Origin: Bursaphelenchus xylophilus | Lineage: Eukaryota > Nematoda > Chromadorea > Rhabditida > Aphelenchoididae | DNA: 64,000 nt | Direction: 5' to 3' | Assembly (NCBI GenBank): GCA_904066235.2 | Contig: CAJFCV020000006.1 | Location: 7,192,001 to 7,256,000 of the forward strand | Part shown: positions 1 to 13,200 of the stretch, piece by piece | How the letters are laid out: each line of letters opens with the position of its first letter | Numbering within the stretch: position 1 is the stretch's first letter | Position numbers and translations under genes: made by a program | Notes under the pieces: generated by a model | What the model saw: the letters and a program-made list of their open reading frames with translations, nothing else | Told to the model about the DNA's origin: nothing | The model's database searches: none

Positions 1-2
1 GT

Positions 3-1254
3 TATTTTGATCCAAATGATGTAAACACATTTGCAGACGGGGAAGCTCATGAGATGACATCGTTCTTTGACACTATGAACTCATCCATCAGTTCGAAAAC
101 AAGTTCTGTTGTCAGACCAAGTACAAGTAGTACAAGTGCCCTCGATTCTTGCATTTCCAATCTGAGCTGTGATCTCTCAACTTTATCATCAAACGCTCAC
201 ACCACCGACGACAGAAGTCACCGACGAAAATACCATCCTATTCCAGCCTTTGACAATATCAGAAAGGGAGATGAGCACTCAGAAAATCTACAAATGTCGA
301 TAAGCGGCAGCTTCGACAGCTGCTATTCATCGATTACCAACAAACGGCACAAAAATACCAAGAAGACGGTTGATCTAGACCTCTCGGAAGGCCCTCGAAT
401 GGCATCTCGACCTCCAGAATTCGTGAAACAATCCAAAAACGAATTCGACGTATTCAGATTCCTAACAGGGACTCTTTCGCGATCCATGGATAATGTCAAA
501 GATTTGTTGCCAGAACACCGTACGTCTGCGTTATACCGAAAGTCATCACTGAACTGTCTGAATAACGATGATCTAAAACGAATGGAGAAAGAAATGAACA
601 AGTGGCTAGCCATGGCGCCGAAGCCAAAGAAAAGGAAGACAAAACGAAGGAAAAGGATACAATCACACGACGACAGTTACTCCAAGACCTCCCCCGTCCC
701 CTCGTCTCGGCATCTCTCGATCTCATCCCAATCAACTCAGAGATCAAACGCATCCAGGAAAGGCCTCCATTCGGCCAGATCACACAGTCGACAGTTCATG
801 GACAACTCGATGGAAGAGAGCGTCCACTCCTTTGAGAGCGACATGCAATCCAGGGCCAATAGCATGGATTCTCAACGATCCTTTGTGATCGGTGCTTTCA
901 GAGGATCTAATAAGCACTTGATTCCAAAGGCAACAATGGAAGACACGGACGTCCGCAAGTACGATTTTGGTAAGGTTACTTTAACAACGTGCGCGTTTTC
1001 TCACTGCAGTTATAATGATGTAATCTTCAGAGGCCCAACATATCGTCAGAGCAGAGCCCTTGTTCTACGAGGTTCGAGATGATCTACAACGCTTTGCTAA
1101 CAAGCGAGATCGTCGGCACACGAAACCTGACTCTCTTCAAGGAGTCCGGGGATCCATCAGCTTTCATTCTGGCTGTCAGGTCATTGATGAAGAGATCAAC
1201 TACACCCTGGCTCAGCCTAAGCAAACCAACCCAATCACTGGGATTATCGGATAA
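3..1254 (+). CDS. Unknown Ser-rich protein, 3' part (5' end outside window)
   Basis: The reading frame is open from the first bases of the window, so the gene begins upstream. Two exons are visible: 3-969 and 1031-1254, joined at phase 1 by a 61-nt intron with GTAAGG and TTCAG ends; the stop is at 1252-1254. The visible protein (about 396 residues) is low in recognisable domains. It has Ser/Thr-rich stretches, a Lys/Arg-rich patch (KPKKRKTKRRKR) that could be a nuclear localisation signal, and many Arg-Ser pairs that may be phosphorylation sites. The last exon reads like a folded segment. I do not recognise the family and assign no function. Confidence is high that it is coding. Confidence 0.8.
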
Positions 1255-1551
1255 TTAATTATTTCAAATACCTCTTTCAAATATTATTGTCCTGTACATA
1301 AAAACTGAAAAGATTGTATTATTATACCTCAAAATTTTATTGTGTATTGAATGAGACTAAATATTGATGATACTAATAAATTTATTATAATGCGTGTTTC
1401 AAATAATTTGGTCAATTATTGAAGAGCTAGGAATCCAATGGAGTAATTACCATTCCACAAACTAATGACAAGCCTTCCATCAGAAAAATCAACAAATTTA
1501 TCAACAATTAGCCAACAAACAGAATATTCAACGAAAAAAGACGAGTATTTA

Positions 1552-1949
1552 TTACTTGGACTTGGTCGTCTTCTTTGTCTTATTTATATTCTTATGCTGA
1601 TTCAATTTGGCTTGCTTTCTTCGTTCTAACTTCTCCTCTCTCAACTGTTCTCGTTTCTTCTCAGCTTCTTGTAAAATCTCTTCTTTGAAAGGGCATGAAT
1701 TAGGTACCGATATCATCTTTTCTTTCTTCTTGCGACCACCTCCATCTAAGCATAAATATCACATCGAAAACATTTAAACTCACTTTTCTTGGCAGCCTTC
1801 TTCAACTTTCTGTTGTGCTCCTTTACTTTCTTCTCGATCTTATATCTTTTTTTACAAGTGGATCGCTTTGAACTTTTTTCTAAAATAACGGTGTTAAGAA
1901 TTAGAATATATTTATTACTTAGAGACTTACTGAGACAGAGTTTTGACAT
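1552..1949 (-). CDS. Short stand-alone Grn1/GNL3 N-terminal domain protein
   Basis: Three exons are inferred on the minus strand: ATG at 1949, a phase-1 intron ending at TTTTAG, a basic middle exon, a second short intron, and the last exon to the stop at 1552-1554. The protein is about 100 residues and very basic. It carries the pattern of the GN3L_Grn1 domain that opens nucleostemin-family proteins: a KRYKIEKKVKEHNRKLKKAAKK helix-like stretch followed by VPNSCPFKEEIL. In those proteins the domain directs nucleolar location and precedes a circularly permuted GTPase. Here no GTPase follows; a stop comes after a Lys-rich tail, with AATAAA overlapping the stop. A nucleolar role is inference. Confidence 0.75.
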
Positions 1950-2208
1950 TGTGACAATGTGTTAGCTGGAAGAGACCACCTATTACGCACAAAACTAAAA
2001 AACCTCGCGACAATTTTTTTTTTGTTGAAACGGAATGCCAAAATTCAATTAATCGTTGCGAGATAAAATAATATAATTTTACGTCAATTATTTTACGCGA
2101 ATTTTTTTTAGCTGGCTTGCTTACTATAATATCGGTGTGTATTTTATATTATTTGCCATGCAAATTAGAGACGTCTAGGTTTTTTATTTCCATCTTTCCA
2201 ATCTTGAA

Positions 2209-4238
2209 ATGGCCAAGAAAAATAAAGTTCCGCAACAGCGACAAAGTCGCTCGGCGTCGAAGGAGATGACTCCCATGGATCCGTCCCAATTACAAATCCC
2301 CAAGGTAATTGTTGTTTATTCTTTTTAGAATTTTTTTAATTTTAGGGCCTCCCGAACTTGGGAAACACATGTTTCTTCAACTCGGTGACTCAGTGTATAC
2401 TCCAAACCCAAGCTCTTAATTATTACCTCAAGGAAGTAGGCAAGATAAAAGAGCTTTTAATACCGAAAGATTGCATTGTTAGTATAAATGATGTCAAAGT
2501 AGAAGTTCCGGCGGCTCGAATTCCCCTACCGGAACCTGAGATGTTATTTGTGAAAACCTTTTCCAATTTATTGACTGAGTTTCGGTGTGGGAGATCTCCT
2601 AATCCTCAGAGTCTGTTCAATCAAATTGCCAGAAAGTGAGTTTTTTAATTTTTAAATATTGTTCTTGTTTTAGGGTTCCTCGATTTCGCGGCTGGGCACA
2701 ACAAGATGCACACGAGCTGCTCAGATATCTTCTTGATGTTCTCAGATCTGACGAGATCGACAGGTTTAAGGAGGGAATTGAGGAATACCTGGACAAGAAG
2801 GAAGAAAACTCTGATCTTCTGCGGAAAGGTTTGAACCTATTCTTGAATTAATTGTTATAAAATTTTAGCAATACTGAAATGCGCGGCTATTCCGTTGTTG
2901 GATTCAGTTTTTGGAGGCACCCTTTTACAAACTATTCGATGTTCCGAATGTAATTATGTTAGTACAACGTTCGAACTCTTTCTCGATCTCTCTTTACCTC
3001 TAGTCAGAGATGACTGTAATAAGAAAGGTAATGCCGTTCAAGCAAAAAGCAAATATCAGCTGAAAAAGGAACAAAGGAACAGCAAAAAGGTCAGTTTCGT
3101 TTATTCAGCTTTTTATTTGGTTTAGAAGGCGAATAAAAAAAGAAAGAAAAGAGGGTCGGAGATGGAGCTGGGATCAGAGGAGAACAGAGAGGGGTCTTCA
3201 AGACAAGATGACGATGAGAAACCGAATGAATCAGATGAGGAGATCCTGGAGAACGGAAACGAGGTTAGTGAGATTAATGGGAATGTTGAAGGTAGGGGAA
3301 ACTATTTATATAAATACTTTTTTAGTTGACTTAATTGATGAGGTTGAGAAGTTGGCCATAGACTCGAATGCTGATTGTATATCAGCATTGTTGGGAGAAA
3401 ATGGAAACCAGGAACATAGCAATGGGATTATGATATCCTTAAGAAGGTACTTCTCTGAAGATGTTTTGGCTGCTGCCGATGCTTATGAATGTGAGAAATG
3501 TTGTGCCCCATTAAACAGAAAGGTAATATCCTAAAAACTGGGTAATGAAGATATACTAATTTTCAGAAGAAAAAGGACGAACCTAGAAAAACCGTGGTGT
3601 CACACAAAAGATATTTTGTGTTCAGTCCCCCTCCCATATTAACTTTACATATGAAGAGATTCGAACAGGTAAAGAAATCAGAGTGAAAAAAGACTGCTGT
3701 AGACACACACATTTAGTCGAACAACGTCCAGTAAAATACGAGGACACATCGAGTTCCCCATGGTCCTTGATCTGGCTTCGTTTTGTTCAAAATCGGAGGA
3801 GGTAAGTTCGCTTTTACATACTTTGCGACAGTTACTTTTTTACAGCGAGTTATGCCAAACCAAACGAAGATTCTATATTCTTTGTATGGTGTTGTTTGTC
3901 ACAGCGGAGATCTTTCCGGAGGCCATTATATTGCATATGTAAGGTCCAGAAAAGAGTTGTCCCATGTCCAAGCTTTCTTCGAACAAGCCGCCAAGGAGAG
4001 TTTTACTGATGCTTCTCGGCTGGGGGATCTGACTTCTCATGTTGCGTTGAAAAGAGAGATGAATGGCCGTCTGAAAACCGTTAAAACTCCATCGGAAGAA
4101 GAAGCTGCGGAGGCTCTGAAGACCCTGGAATACACCTCGAGATGGTTTTACTGCAGCGATTCTAATGTGTCGATGACTACCGAGACGAAAGTCCGCTCTT
4201 GTGAAGCTTACCTTCTTTTCTACGAGCGAGTTTTCTGA
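2209..4238 (+). CDS. USP16/45-type ubiquitin-specific protease
   Basis: Nine exons: 2209-2304, 2346-2635, 2674-2828, 2869-3089, 3126-3291, 3326-3522, 3567-3668, 3703-3801, 3846-4238; 572 residues. It removes ubiquitin from proteins by a Cys protease mechanism. The Cys box (GNTCFFNS, about residue 37) and the His box (GGHYIAYV) are intact, and the C-terminus SRWFYCSD...EAYLLFYERVF is the usual USP end. QQDAHELLRYLLD matches the USP16/45 branch. Zinc-ribbon cysteines (CSECN, CEKC) are present. The protein starts only about 30 residues before the catalytic domain, so the ZnF-UBP domain usual for USP16/45 is absent. The acceptor at 3701-3702 was chosen because the nearer one (3715-3716) gives an in-frame stop. 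Confidence 0.92.
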
Positions 4239-4843
4239 GAGTGCCGATGTTTGATCTGCCCTCTCCTGACCCAGCAGTTTCTCTATCTAAGCCGGTGAAG
4301 GCGTTTTGATCCCTGTGACTGCCTTTTCCCGCTCTAGGTGACAAACTAACCTTTGTTGTCGTTGTTATGACCGAGCGGCTCCCGCAGCTCTGTTGTTGTT
4401 ACCAATAATAAATGCTAAAAGAAGGTGTTGGATTCTGCTGATGGGGCCTGGTGATTGCCCATAGATTATTGATTTGGTTACTGCTTGTTGTGTGTTCCAG
4501 CATTTGTTGGAAACAAATTGCTGATTGTATTTTGTGACCCCATCAACATTGTTTTATTGGTAATCGCGTCACATGTACATCGACCGCTCGAAGAGTGTGT
4601 CTGTCGCTTCTCTGAGTGCACTCATCCAACGTTTAATTGCAGGTCAATGTCCATTTCGATATTAGCGATCGCTGGGAATGCGTGAAAACAGCGGGTCTTA
4701 TCAATTGGTGGGTTCGTATCACTCTTTTCAAGAATTTTATCTCAGCGTTTCCTGTCCTCGTATAGCTGAGTTAAAGTTCGGTTCCTTGTTTCCCTTGACT
4801 AATTTCTGACCATTTTAGTTTAATTAAGTGCAATATATGTGAA
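4239..4843. other. Intergenic: 3' UTR of the protease and 5' flank of the FATP gene
   Basis: No coding exon could be supported. A canonical AATAAA at 4407-4412 lies 169 nt after the protease stop and probably marks its poly(A) site. An acceptor-like CATTTTAG ends near 4818, just ahead of the FATP start, and could be a spliced-leader acceptor. Confidence 0.6.
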
Positions 4844-7092
4844 ATGGGTCTTACTAGTCATCTGGTGGATGTCGCCATCATCCTCGTTCTCTGCGTTCTT
4901 TTCTTCCAATACGAAAACTGGTTGGCAATCACTCTGATATGTTTGCTGTTTCGGTATTTTTCATCAGACATTGGGAAGCGGGGATTGAAAACACTTCCAA
5001 GAGATCTCAAGTCAGTTTAATTTCAATGTGATTTTATTTAATTTTGAGAATTTAATTTAATGCCCCTTTAGAGGCCTCGCTCTTCTTCTTCGGGTAAAAT
5101 GGACGATGCATCAGGGATTCAAGAGGAACAAACCTCTTCATTATTATTTCTTGGATCATGTAAAACAACATCCGAATAAGGAGTGTGTCGTCGAAGTAGA
5201 AACGGGTAGGAAATTCACATTTAGTCAACTCAATGGACTCGCCAACAAATATGCAAACGCTTATAAAGTAGGTTACTAAAATATGGCTCTTAAAATAATT
5301 AATGTATTTTGGTTTCAGAAAGTGTCAAACGAAAAACAAATAGCCATTTTCCTAGAGAACTCCGCTGATTTCTTCGCTTGCTGGCTTGGCTTGAGCAAGC
5401 TAGGGGTGATCACGGCTTGGATCAACTCAAATTTGAAGGCAGAACCTCTGGCCCATTCGATTAAAGTGGCGAAAACTGATATTGTTCTTACCTCAACCTC
5501 TTTGTTACCCAGTAAGTGGACGTCCTGACAAGTAGAGTTTCTTTTAGCATTGTTAAAGACCATTGATTCTGGCTTATTACCTCAAAACTTAATCATCTAC
5601 ACTATCGATAAGCCCGTGGACAACGGAAGGTCCAAGTCCATTCAAGATTTGTTGCAGGATCCAACCGAACCGGAGCCCAATAATGACATCAACTTCCAAA
5701 GTACGCGTTTTTTCTACAACTTTTAGTTTGTTCACAGGTGTTTTGTGTTACATTTACACCAGTGGAACCACCGGAAACCCCAAACCTGCTATCATCAAGC
5801 ATTTCCGATATTTTTTTATTGCCATGGGAAGTGGAAAATCGTTTGGAGTTACACCGGATGAGAGGATTTACATCACCATGCCCATGTATCATTCTGCTGC
5901 GGGGATTTTGGGCATTGGACAAGTTGTTGTACTGGGTAAGGTGTCCGAATTTTTGTTTAAAATACTTCCTATTTAAAGGAGCTACGGCCATTATAAGAAA
6001 AAAGTTCTCTGCCAGGAACTTTTGGACGGAAGCCAGGGATCATCAATGCACAGCCAGTCAATACATCGGAGAAATCTGTCGATATCTCTTGGCCCAACCC
6101 CGATCAAAGGCGGAGAGAGAACATTCTATTCGACTAATGTATGGAAATGGATTGAGGCCAGAGATTTGGAAGGAATTTGTAGAGAGATTTGGTATTCGGA
6201 AGATAGGCGAACTCTATGGAAGTACTGAAGGAAACTCTAATATTGTCAACATCAACAATCACATAGGGTCCTGCGGTTTCTTCCCCATTTATCCCTTCCT
6301 TACAGCTCTGTATCCAGTTCGGTTAGTTAAGGTTAATCCCGAGACCGGAGAATTACTCCGAGATGAGAATGGACTTTGCATTTCTTGTAGACCCGGGGAT
6401 ACCGGGGAAATGGTCGGCATGATCAAGAAGAATGACCCTCTCCTCAGGTTCGAAGGCTATGTCAACAAAGACGACACTGACAAGAAAGTCATAACGGATG
6501 TCACAAGGAAGGGAGATGTCGTCTTTTCCAGTGGTGATATCCTGTATTGGGATCAGTATGGATATCTTTACTTCAAGGTAGGAGAATGATCAAAGGATGT
6601 ACTTCATAATTGTAGGATCGGGGAGGAGATACCTACAGATGGAGAGGAGAGAATGTGAGCACGATGGAAGTAGAAGGTGTTCTTCAACCCCTTATGCAAA
6701 TTCAGAATGCTACCGTATTTGGAGTGGAAGTAAATGGCCGAGAAGGCAGAGCTGGGATGATTGGGGCCACTCTAAATACGAATGTTGATATTCAAGTGGG
6801 TTCTCTAGTATGATGTTTGATATTTTTGTAGGAATTTGTTGACGTCGCTGCCAAACGTTTATGCGATAATTTGGCTGCTTATGCCATTCCCGTTTTCCTC
6901 AGAATCTGCAAAGAAGTGGAGACTACAGGGACTTTCAAATTGAAAAAAAGTGCCTTACAGAAGGATGGATTCGACCCTGCCAAATGCGGGGCAGACCCAT
7001 TATTCTACTTTGATTATACCGCCAAAACCTACAAACCTCTTGATTCGGACATGTACAACATGATCCAAAGTGGGCAATACTCAAAAATCTGA
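4844..7092 (+). CDS. Long/very-long-chain fatty acid transport protein (SLC27A/FATP, acyl-CoA synthetase)
   Basis: Eight exons: 4844-5010, 5072-5267, 5319-5511, 5548-5700, 5738-5935, 5979-6577, 6616-6795, 6832-7092; 648 residues, close to the family norm. It activates long and very long fatty acids to CoA thioesters, coupled to uptake. An N-terminal hydrophobic segment (about residues 9-35) is the membrane anchor. The AMP-binding P-loop [14 protein letters not shown] is intact, ELYGSTEGN is the second adenylation motif, and [20 protein letters not shown] is the FATP/VLACS signature. The C-terminus resembles FATP1/FATP4; the C. elegans relatives are acs-20 and acs-22. Which orthologue it is cannot be settled by eye. 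Confidence 0.93.
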
Positions 7093-7244
7093 TCTTCAGG
7101 GTAATATTAATGTTGTTTATATTGCATTTAAAGATAAAATAGCATCACAAATAACCCGTACATTCCATTAAAGTCTGCGTCGCTGTCTGTCTTACTGATA
7201 GTTATATGATATGTACAATGTCATGAGAACTGAATTACCCGTAT

Positions 7245-10200
7245 TTAAATGAGTCGCTCTTGTTTTTTGATTGGCTTTTGAATGGTGTGCATCTGCAAGG
7301 AGAATATTAGATCACATTTTCGTAATATTACACAAAAGCGGGAGGATGGATACCTGAACTCTGGCGCCAGTTACTTCCTGATTTGAGGGACTGTAGGTTC
7401 CCTGATTTGCTCTTCGATTCTTGGCCACAAAAAAGAATAACATGCACACCAGGACGGCACAAACTATTAATAATACTACCGAGGGACCAATGATATATCC
7501 CAAAGAGACCGATCTCTGTTTCTCTACCTGAAAGAAGAGTGTCAACTCAAGTCATGTTGCACCTACCATCTGCACACATTGCGAGCCCGTATATCCTTCG
7601 TGGCATTTACAGTCATACTGACTCAACTCTCTTCCCGAGGCATTCTTTATGACTCTTGGATTAATACAATCTCCGTGAACACAATTATGTAACGTCTTGT
7701 TGGAGGATGACATCGAACAGGGGTTAATCATATTGCATTTGGATCCAATGAAATCTAGATTTCGATGTTACATCCCTCCTGTTAACTTACTATCTTTACA
7801 ATGACAATAATACGACCCAGGGAGGTTTTCACAATGTCCATTCACACAATTGAGACCTTCTTCATCACATTCGTTGATGTCTTCTTGACATTGCGTTCCT
7901 TTATACCCGGTTTCTCTACAATTGCATTCGAATCCATTCACCCGGTCGATGCATTTCCCTCCATTTGCACATTTATTGCCTCCGGCACAGTCATCAATGT
8001 CGGTTTCACATTTTTCTCCCATAAATCCAGGAATACATGTGCAGGTGTAACCTCCGACCTTCCGATTGCAAGTTCCTCCATTCAGACAAGGATGTTGTTT
8101 ACAGTAATCGATTTCCACATCACAATTAACTCCTTCGTATCCATTTTTACACTCACAAGTGTAGTTGTTTTGTCCATTTTGAGTGCATTTTCCGTTCTTA
8201 CATGGAGATGTAGTACAGATACCCGCAATTTCACATCTCTCTCCGAAATAGAATTCGGGACAAATGCATGAAAAGGCGCCTTTGGTGTTAACACAGGTCC
8301 CATTGTTTTCGCAAGGGAAGTCCTCGAGGCATTCATTCACATCTCGATCACATTTCATTCCTTCCCATCCAGAATTACACTCACAGATGTAATCATTGAA
8401 GACGTTATGGCATTCTCCGTTTTTGCATGGAGCAGAATGACAGTAATCCTTTGGCTGATCACAGTTTTGCCCTTCGAAACCCTTAGGGCAATCGCAGAAG
8501 TATGCTGTTGTATTCTTATATGTAGTCTTACATCTTCCTCCGTTCTTGCAGGGCATCTCCAAACAATCCATGTCCCCAGGTGTGACCTCACACAAATCCC
8601 CGGAGAATCCCTTTTGACATTCGCAAGTTGGTCCCATCTAAAGAAGGTTTAAACGTCAAATAAATGACTCACTTCACTGTCTTTACAGCTAGCTTCATTC
8701 GCACATGGTCGTTGAATACAATGAGTGTCTCTCTTTACCGTACAATTCATGCCCATATAAGCCTCGGAGCATTTGCACTGATATCCATGTTCAATGTTTT
8801 CACATTCTCCTCCATTTCTACAAGGATTCTCAATGCAAAAGTCCACTTTCTGATCACATTTTGGCCCAGCATATCCTTTTTTACAATCACATCTATAGCT
8901 TCCAATATCATCAACACAAACTCCATGCTCTCCGCAAGAAATATTCTCACTGCATTCGTTTATGTTGATCTGAAATGAATGATTTTTGGTGTAATGAAAT
9001 GGATATCATACTTCACAGAATCGTCCCTGGAATCCCTTTACACATTCACAATTGATAGCATTGAACAGATCTTTGCATAAACCACCGTTTTTACAGGGAT
9101 TGCCGTCAGTCCCGCACAGACTTTTACTGTGACATCCATCAGGTCTGAGGTTGATTAATCTCGAGGACACAAAATGGGGACCATCCAGGAAACCGAAGCC
9201 TTCTAATCCGAAGAAAGAGAGGCTTGGATATTCGGAGATCTTCACATTATGCAGACACCCCTGCAATTGATATTATTATATCAGACAAGACATACCTTGA
9301 AGCCGGATTCATTCAAATACTTCCCAAATGCAATCTTCTGCAGATCTTGAGTCATCGTACGTGTCCAATTATATCCGTTGAATACTTTCAATGATGACAT
9401 GTTATCGAAATTTACGTAAAGTTGATTGTTTTTGGCAAATATGTTGATGGAATGCCATTGGCCGTCGATGACATCAGTCTTGATTGTGTCATTTAGGGTC
9501 CCATTTGAACTGGTGATTCCAAATTGGACAGATTTACCCCTTAAATTCATCCAGAGAAGGGTCTCATTCAATGAAATGGTTAATATTCTAGACTTTTCTG
9601 ATCGAGTTCTTAATGAAAACGAGATGTCAAATATGTCTTCAGCCGTTGACAAATTACCAACCAGAGTAAATTCAGCGACACTGGTGGTGGCAAATGTAGA
9701 TGGGGACTTGCAGACATATCCACCGTGGGTATTGATGCATTGGGCATTCAGAGGACAAGGCTGTGCGCTACAATAATCCTTTAGATCACAATTCTTCCCC
9801 ATATATCCTGGTTCACATTTACATTCGTAGTCATTGAATGTATCAGTACATTCCCCATGCACACAAGGAGTCAGCTTCATACAGATCTCATCACTTACGG
9901 TACCCTAAATCAATCAATATAATGTATTCAGAGTAATAAACTCACCTCTAACAGATTCTGAGCATCGATCAAGGTAAGGAAAAGAGGGTCTTTGATGAAA
10001 TCAGGCTGCCTTTTGCTCAATATCAGAGGGTTTCCATTAATCCGGACATCTTGCAGGGTACCTTTAAATATTTCTTTCTCCTCCGTCTCTCCAATTTGTG
10101 TTGAATTTCCCCCCAAAACCAGTCGATCAATCAGTAACGGATGTTCAAAAGGCCTATCGATCTTCAGAGATTCGTCCAGTTTTCCATCCACGAAAAGCTA

Positions 10201-13200
10201 AAAGAGTAAATGCTTATATTTCCAATCATTCAAATTCAAATAAATAGAATCTGCCTCACATCAATCTGATTTCCATTCCTTCCTACTGTAACAACATGAG
10301 GTTCGTTGTCATTTACAATTGTGTTCCCTTTAATCGAGTACACCTTCCTTCCACCCAATCTCACATCTACTTTTACAGTACCATTGGAAAGCCGACCGTT
10401 CAAGAAGGTTGTGGTATCATCATCAGAAGTCTGGCCAAGGTAAAACACTTGTCCCAGGTCCCTGTTAGTTCTGATAATGAACGATATCTCGGTCTCCTTG
10501 GTTAATTCGCCCAAATTGTTCTTATCTCCTGCATATTCAGCCAAGGAAGTCTCATTCTCATGCCCGAATGTGGATTCGGAAAGTTTGTGGAGGCAATCAG
10601 GCTGAAGGAAAGGACGGCGGCATTCGCATTTGTGATAGGACCAGTAGTCCAGACAATATCCCCCATGAGAACAGGTCTCGGGGCGGCATTGGACCTCCCT
10701 CTCACAGCCTCTTCTCACATCAATTGATCTCCTACAATACGATTCTTCCATTTACAAAAAGACTTACTGCTTGGAGAAAATGTCGATGGGATTCCCATCG
10801 ACCATGATATTTCCCATGCATCCGATCATATGATGCCCTTTATCAACTCTCCCGATCCTTATGGAAAAGATATCGAAGTTGTTGGCGGCCAATTGTCTAT
10901 GGCCGAGCACATATCCGGTCTCGAAATGGCTGACCTCGATCACCGTTCCGTTTACTGAGCCAGCCAAAGTGATCTGATACCAATCCCCGTCATTGACCCT
11001 GGTTTCTTTTACGGTCTCCTTCTTCTGATCCTTAAGAGCAAAGTAAGGAAATCCATCAGAGAGTCCGAGGGAGTAGGAGAAATCATTTAAAATGGATTCT
11101 CCTGTCAGAAAATGGACATTGGGGACAGTTGTTCGGAATCTGAATTGGATCCAATGCGTATCCAATTTGTGATCAGCCAAGACTTGAATGATTACAACCG
11201 AGGATTCGTTGAAGCTGGCCTCAGGTGTCCTTTGATTACAACCCTCTCCACTGAGACCCGGAGGGCACGAACAGAAGGGAACGTCATTTTTGCTAGTTCT
11301 CCGAAGACGACAGATCTGCCCTTCTTGGCAAGAGACCCCTTCACAGATCTGAAGATCTTATTTTAGACGACTTAATTAGGCTTACATGAGATCTCTCAGT
11401 GCAAAGAGGACCTTGGAAACCGACAGAACAAAGGCAGAGATGTTGATTGTTGGTCATTACGCACTTCTCTGAGTTGGAGCATTCTTCACAACTCGAGATA
11501 TTCTATAAAAATTATGGATTCAATCCAACAATACCTACCGTTGTTGGCTGCACAGCTACCGTATTATGATCAATACCTGGTAACAAAAGTCCAGTGGATA
11601 CATGATCTGTAGATGATTGGGTCGATATGCATTTAAAACTACCAGTAGAAGGGCCTTGGTTGCACAATTCAGAAGAGGAGCAATTACATTCGGTCTGACA
11701 TAAAGGACCCACAAAATTGTGGGGACATTGACAGGCATCTACAATATATCACGTCATGACATTTCGGGAATTTGGACACTTCCGGAACAAATACATATAG
11801 CAGTATCATCTGAATGGATTTACTTTGTTAGTTTTGAAAATTTCGTAATCAGCGCCGTCAAAAACCCCTGAATCGAGTTTCTTCAGAAGAGATTCAAAAA
11901 AAAACTTGCTTAACAGTATGTATAATAAGAATATTATTCCTGAACTGTCCGCTTTCCCGGAAGTGTTCAAATTTCGTAAACGTTGCAGTGTCCAGTATAT
12001 TTGTGGGTAACATTAATACTTACCGTCACTCAAACAAACCCCTCCATTTAAGCAATTGCAGGATGAATTTACAGTACTACTGTTAACTTCATCTGCTATT
12101 TGAGTCGCAGTAGTGATACTCTCTTCATCAGTCGCCAATTGTAATCTATCACACCATTTTCCTTGGAAAGATTGAGGACAATTACATCGGGTGACGTTGC
12201 TCTCCTTCACACATTCTCCCCCATTCAAACAACTTCTCCCATTTACAGTGCACTCTTCTTTCTGTAATTCATGTAAAAAGAAATATTCATGTTCTATTTA
12301 CATTGCAGAGTTTCCCCTCGAATCCTGTATTACAATCACATCTGAATCCATCAATAGTGTCTACACAACGGCCGTGAACGCAAGGTTTCTGGACACACTG
12401 GCCGACCCTCTGTTCGCAAATCTTCCCTTCGAATCCAATGGGGCATTTGCAATTGAATCCCCCCAAGATATTCTCACATTCTCCATGATTCAGACAAGGC
12501 ATCAACTCTTCCTCGCACTCATTCACATCCTCATCACACAATCTTCCTCGCAAGCCCTTGGTGCATTCACAAATAAAATCATCCTGTAAATTATTATTTG
12601 TGGTTGAACCTGAACTCTACCCCTTTTCTGAACTTTACCCCTTTTTCAACTCTACCCCTTTTTGAACTTTACCCCTTCAGAACTTTACCCCTTTTTCAAC
12701 TCTACCCCTTGAATGAACTTTACCCCTTTTTGAACACTACCCCTCATTTTGAAAATTGAAAAAATGAGGTGTGACACCTTATACGATGAAAATTTTTTTC
12801 AAATTGAAAAGAATATGGTGTGACACCTTATACGATGAAAATTTTTTTCAAATTGAAAATAAAAAGGTGTGACACCTTATACGATGAAAATTTTTTCAAA
12901 TTGAGAAAAATCAGGTGTGACCTGATTTTTCTCGATGTCACACCTAGTTTTTTCAATTTGAAAAAATTTTACATCGTATAAGATGTCACACCTTATTATT
13001 TTCAATTTGAAAAAAATTTTCATCGTATAAGATGTCACACCTGATTTTTCTCAATTTAAAAAAATTTTTCATCGTATAAGATGTCACACCTTATTTTTTC
13101 AATTTTCAAAATGGGGTAGTGTTCAAAAAGGGGTAGAGTTCAGATTTTTTGGCGAAAATCAAAAAAGGGGTAGAGTTCAGCCTTTTTTGGGGTAGAGTTG

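Noticed and set aside
7801..8271. 156-codon plus-strand open frame opposite Crumbs EGF repeats
   Set aside because: It is the antisense shadow of regularly spaced Cys codons in the EGF array; no start context, splice or domain supports it.
12760..13110. Possible CRISPR-like array of repeated TTATACGAT units
   Set aside because: The genome is eukaryotic, the units are irregular and face each other in inverted orientation, as in a MITE.
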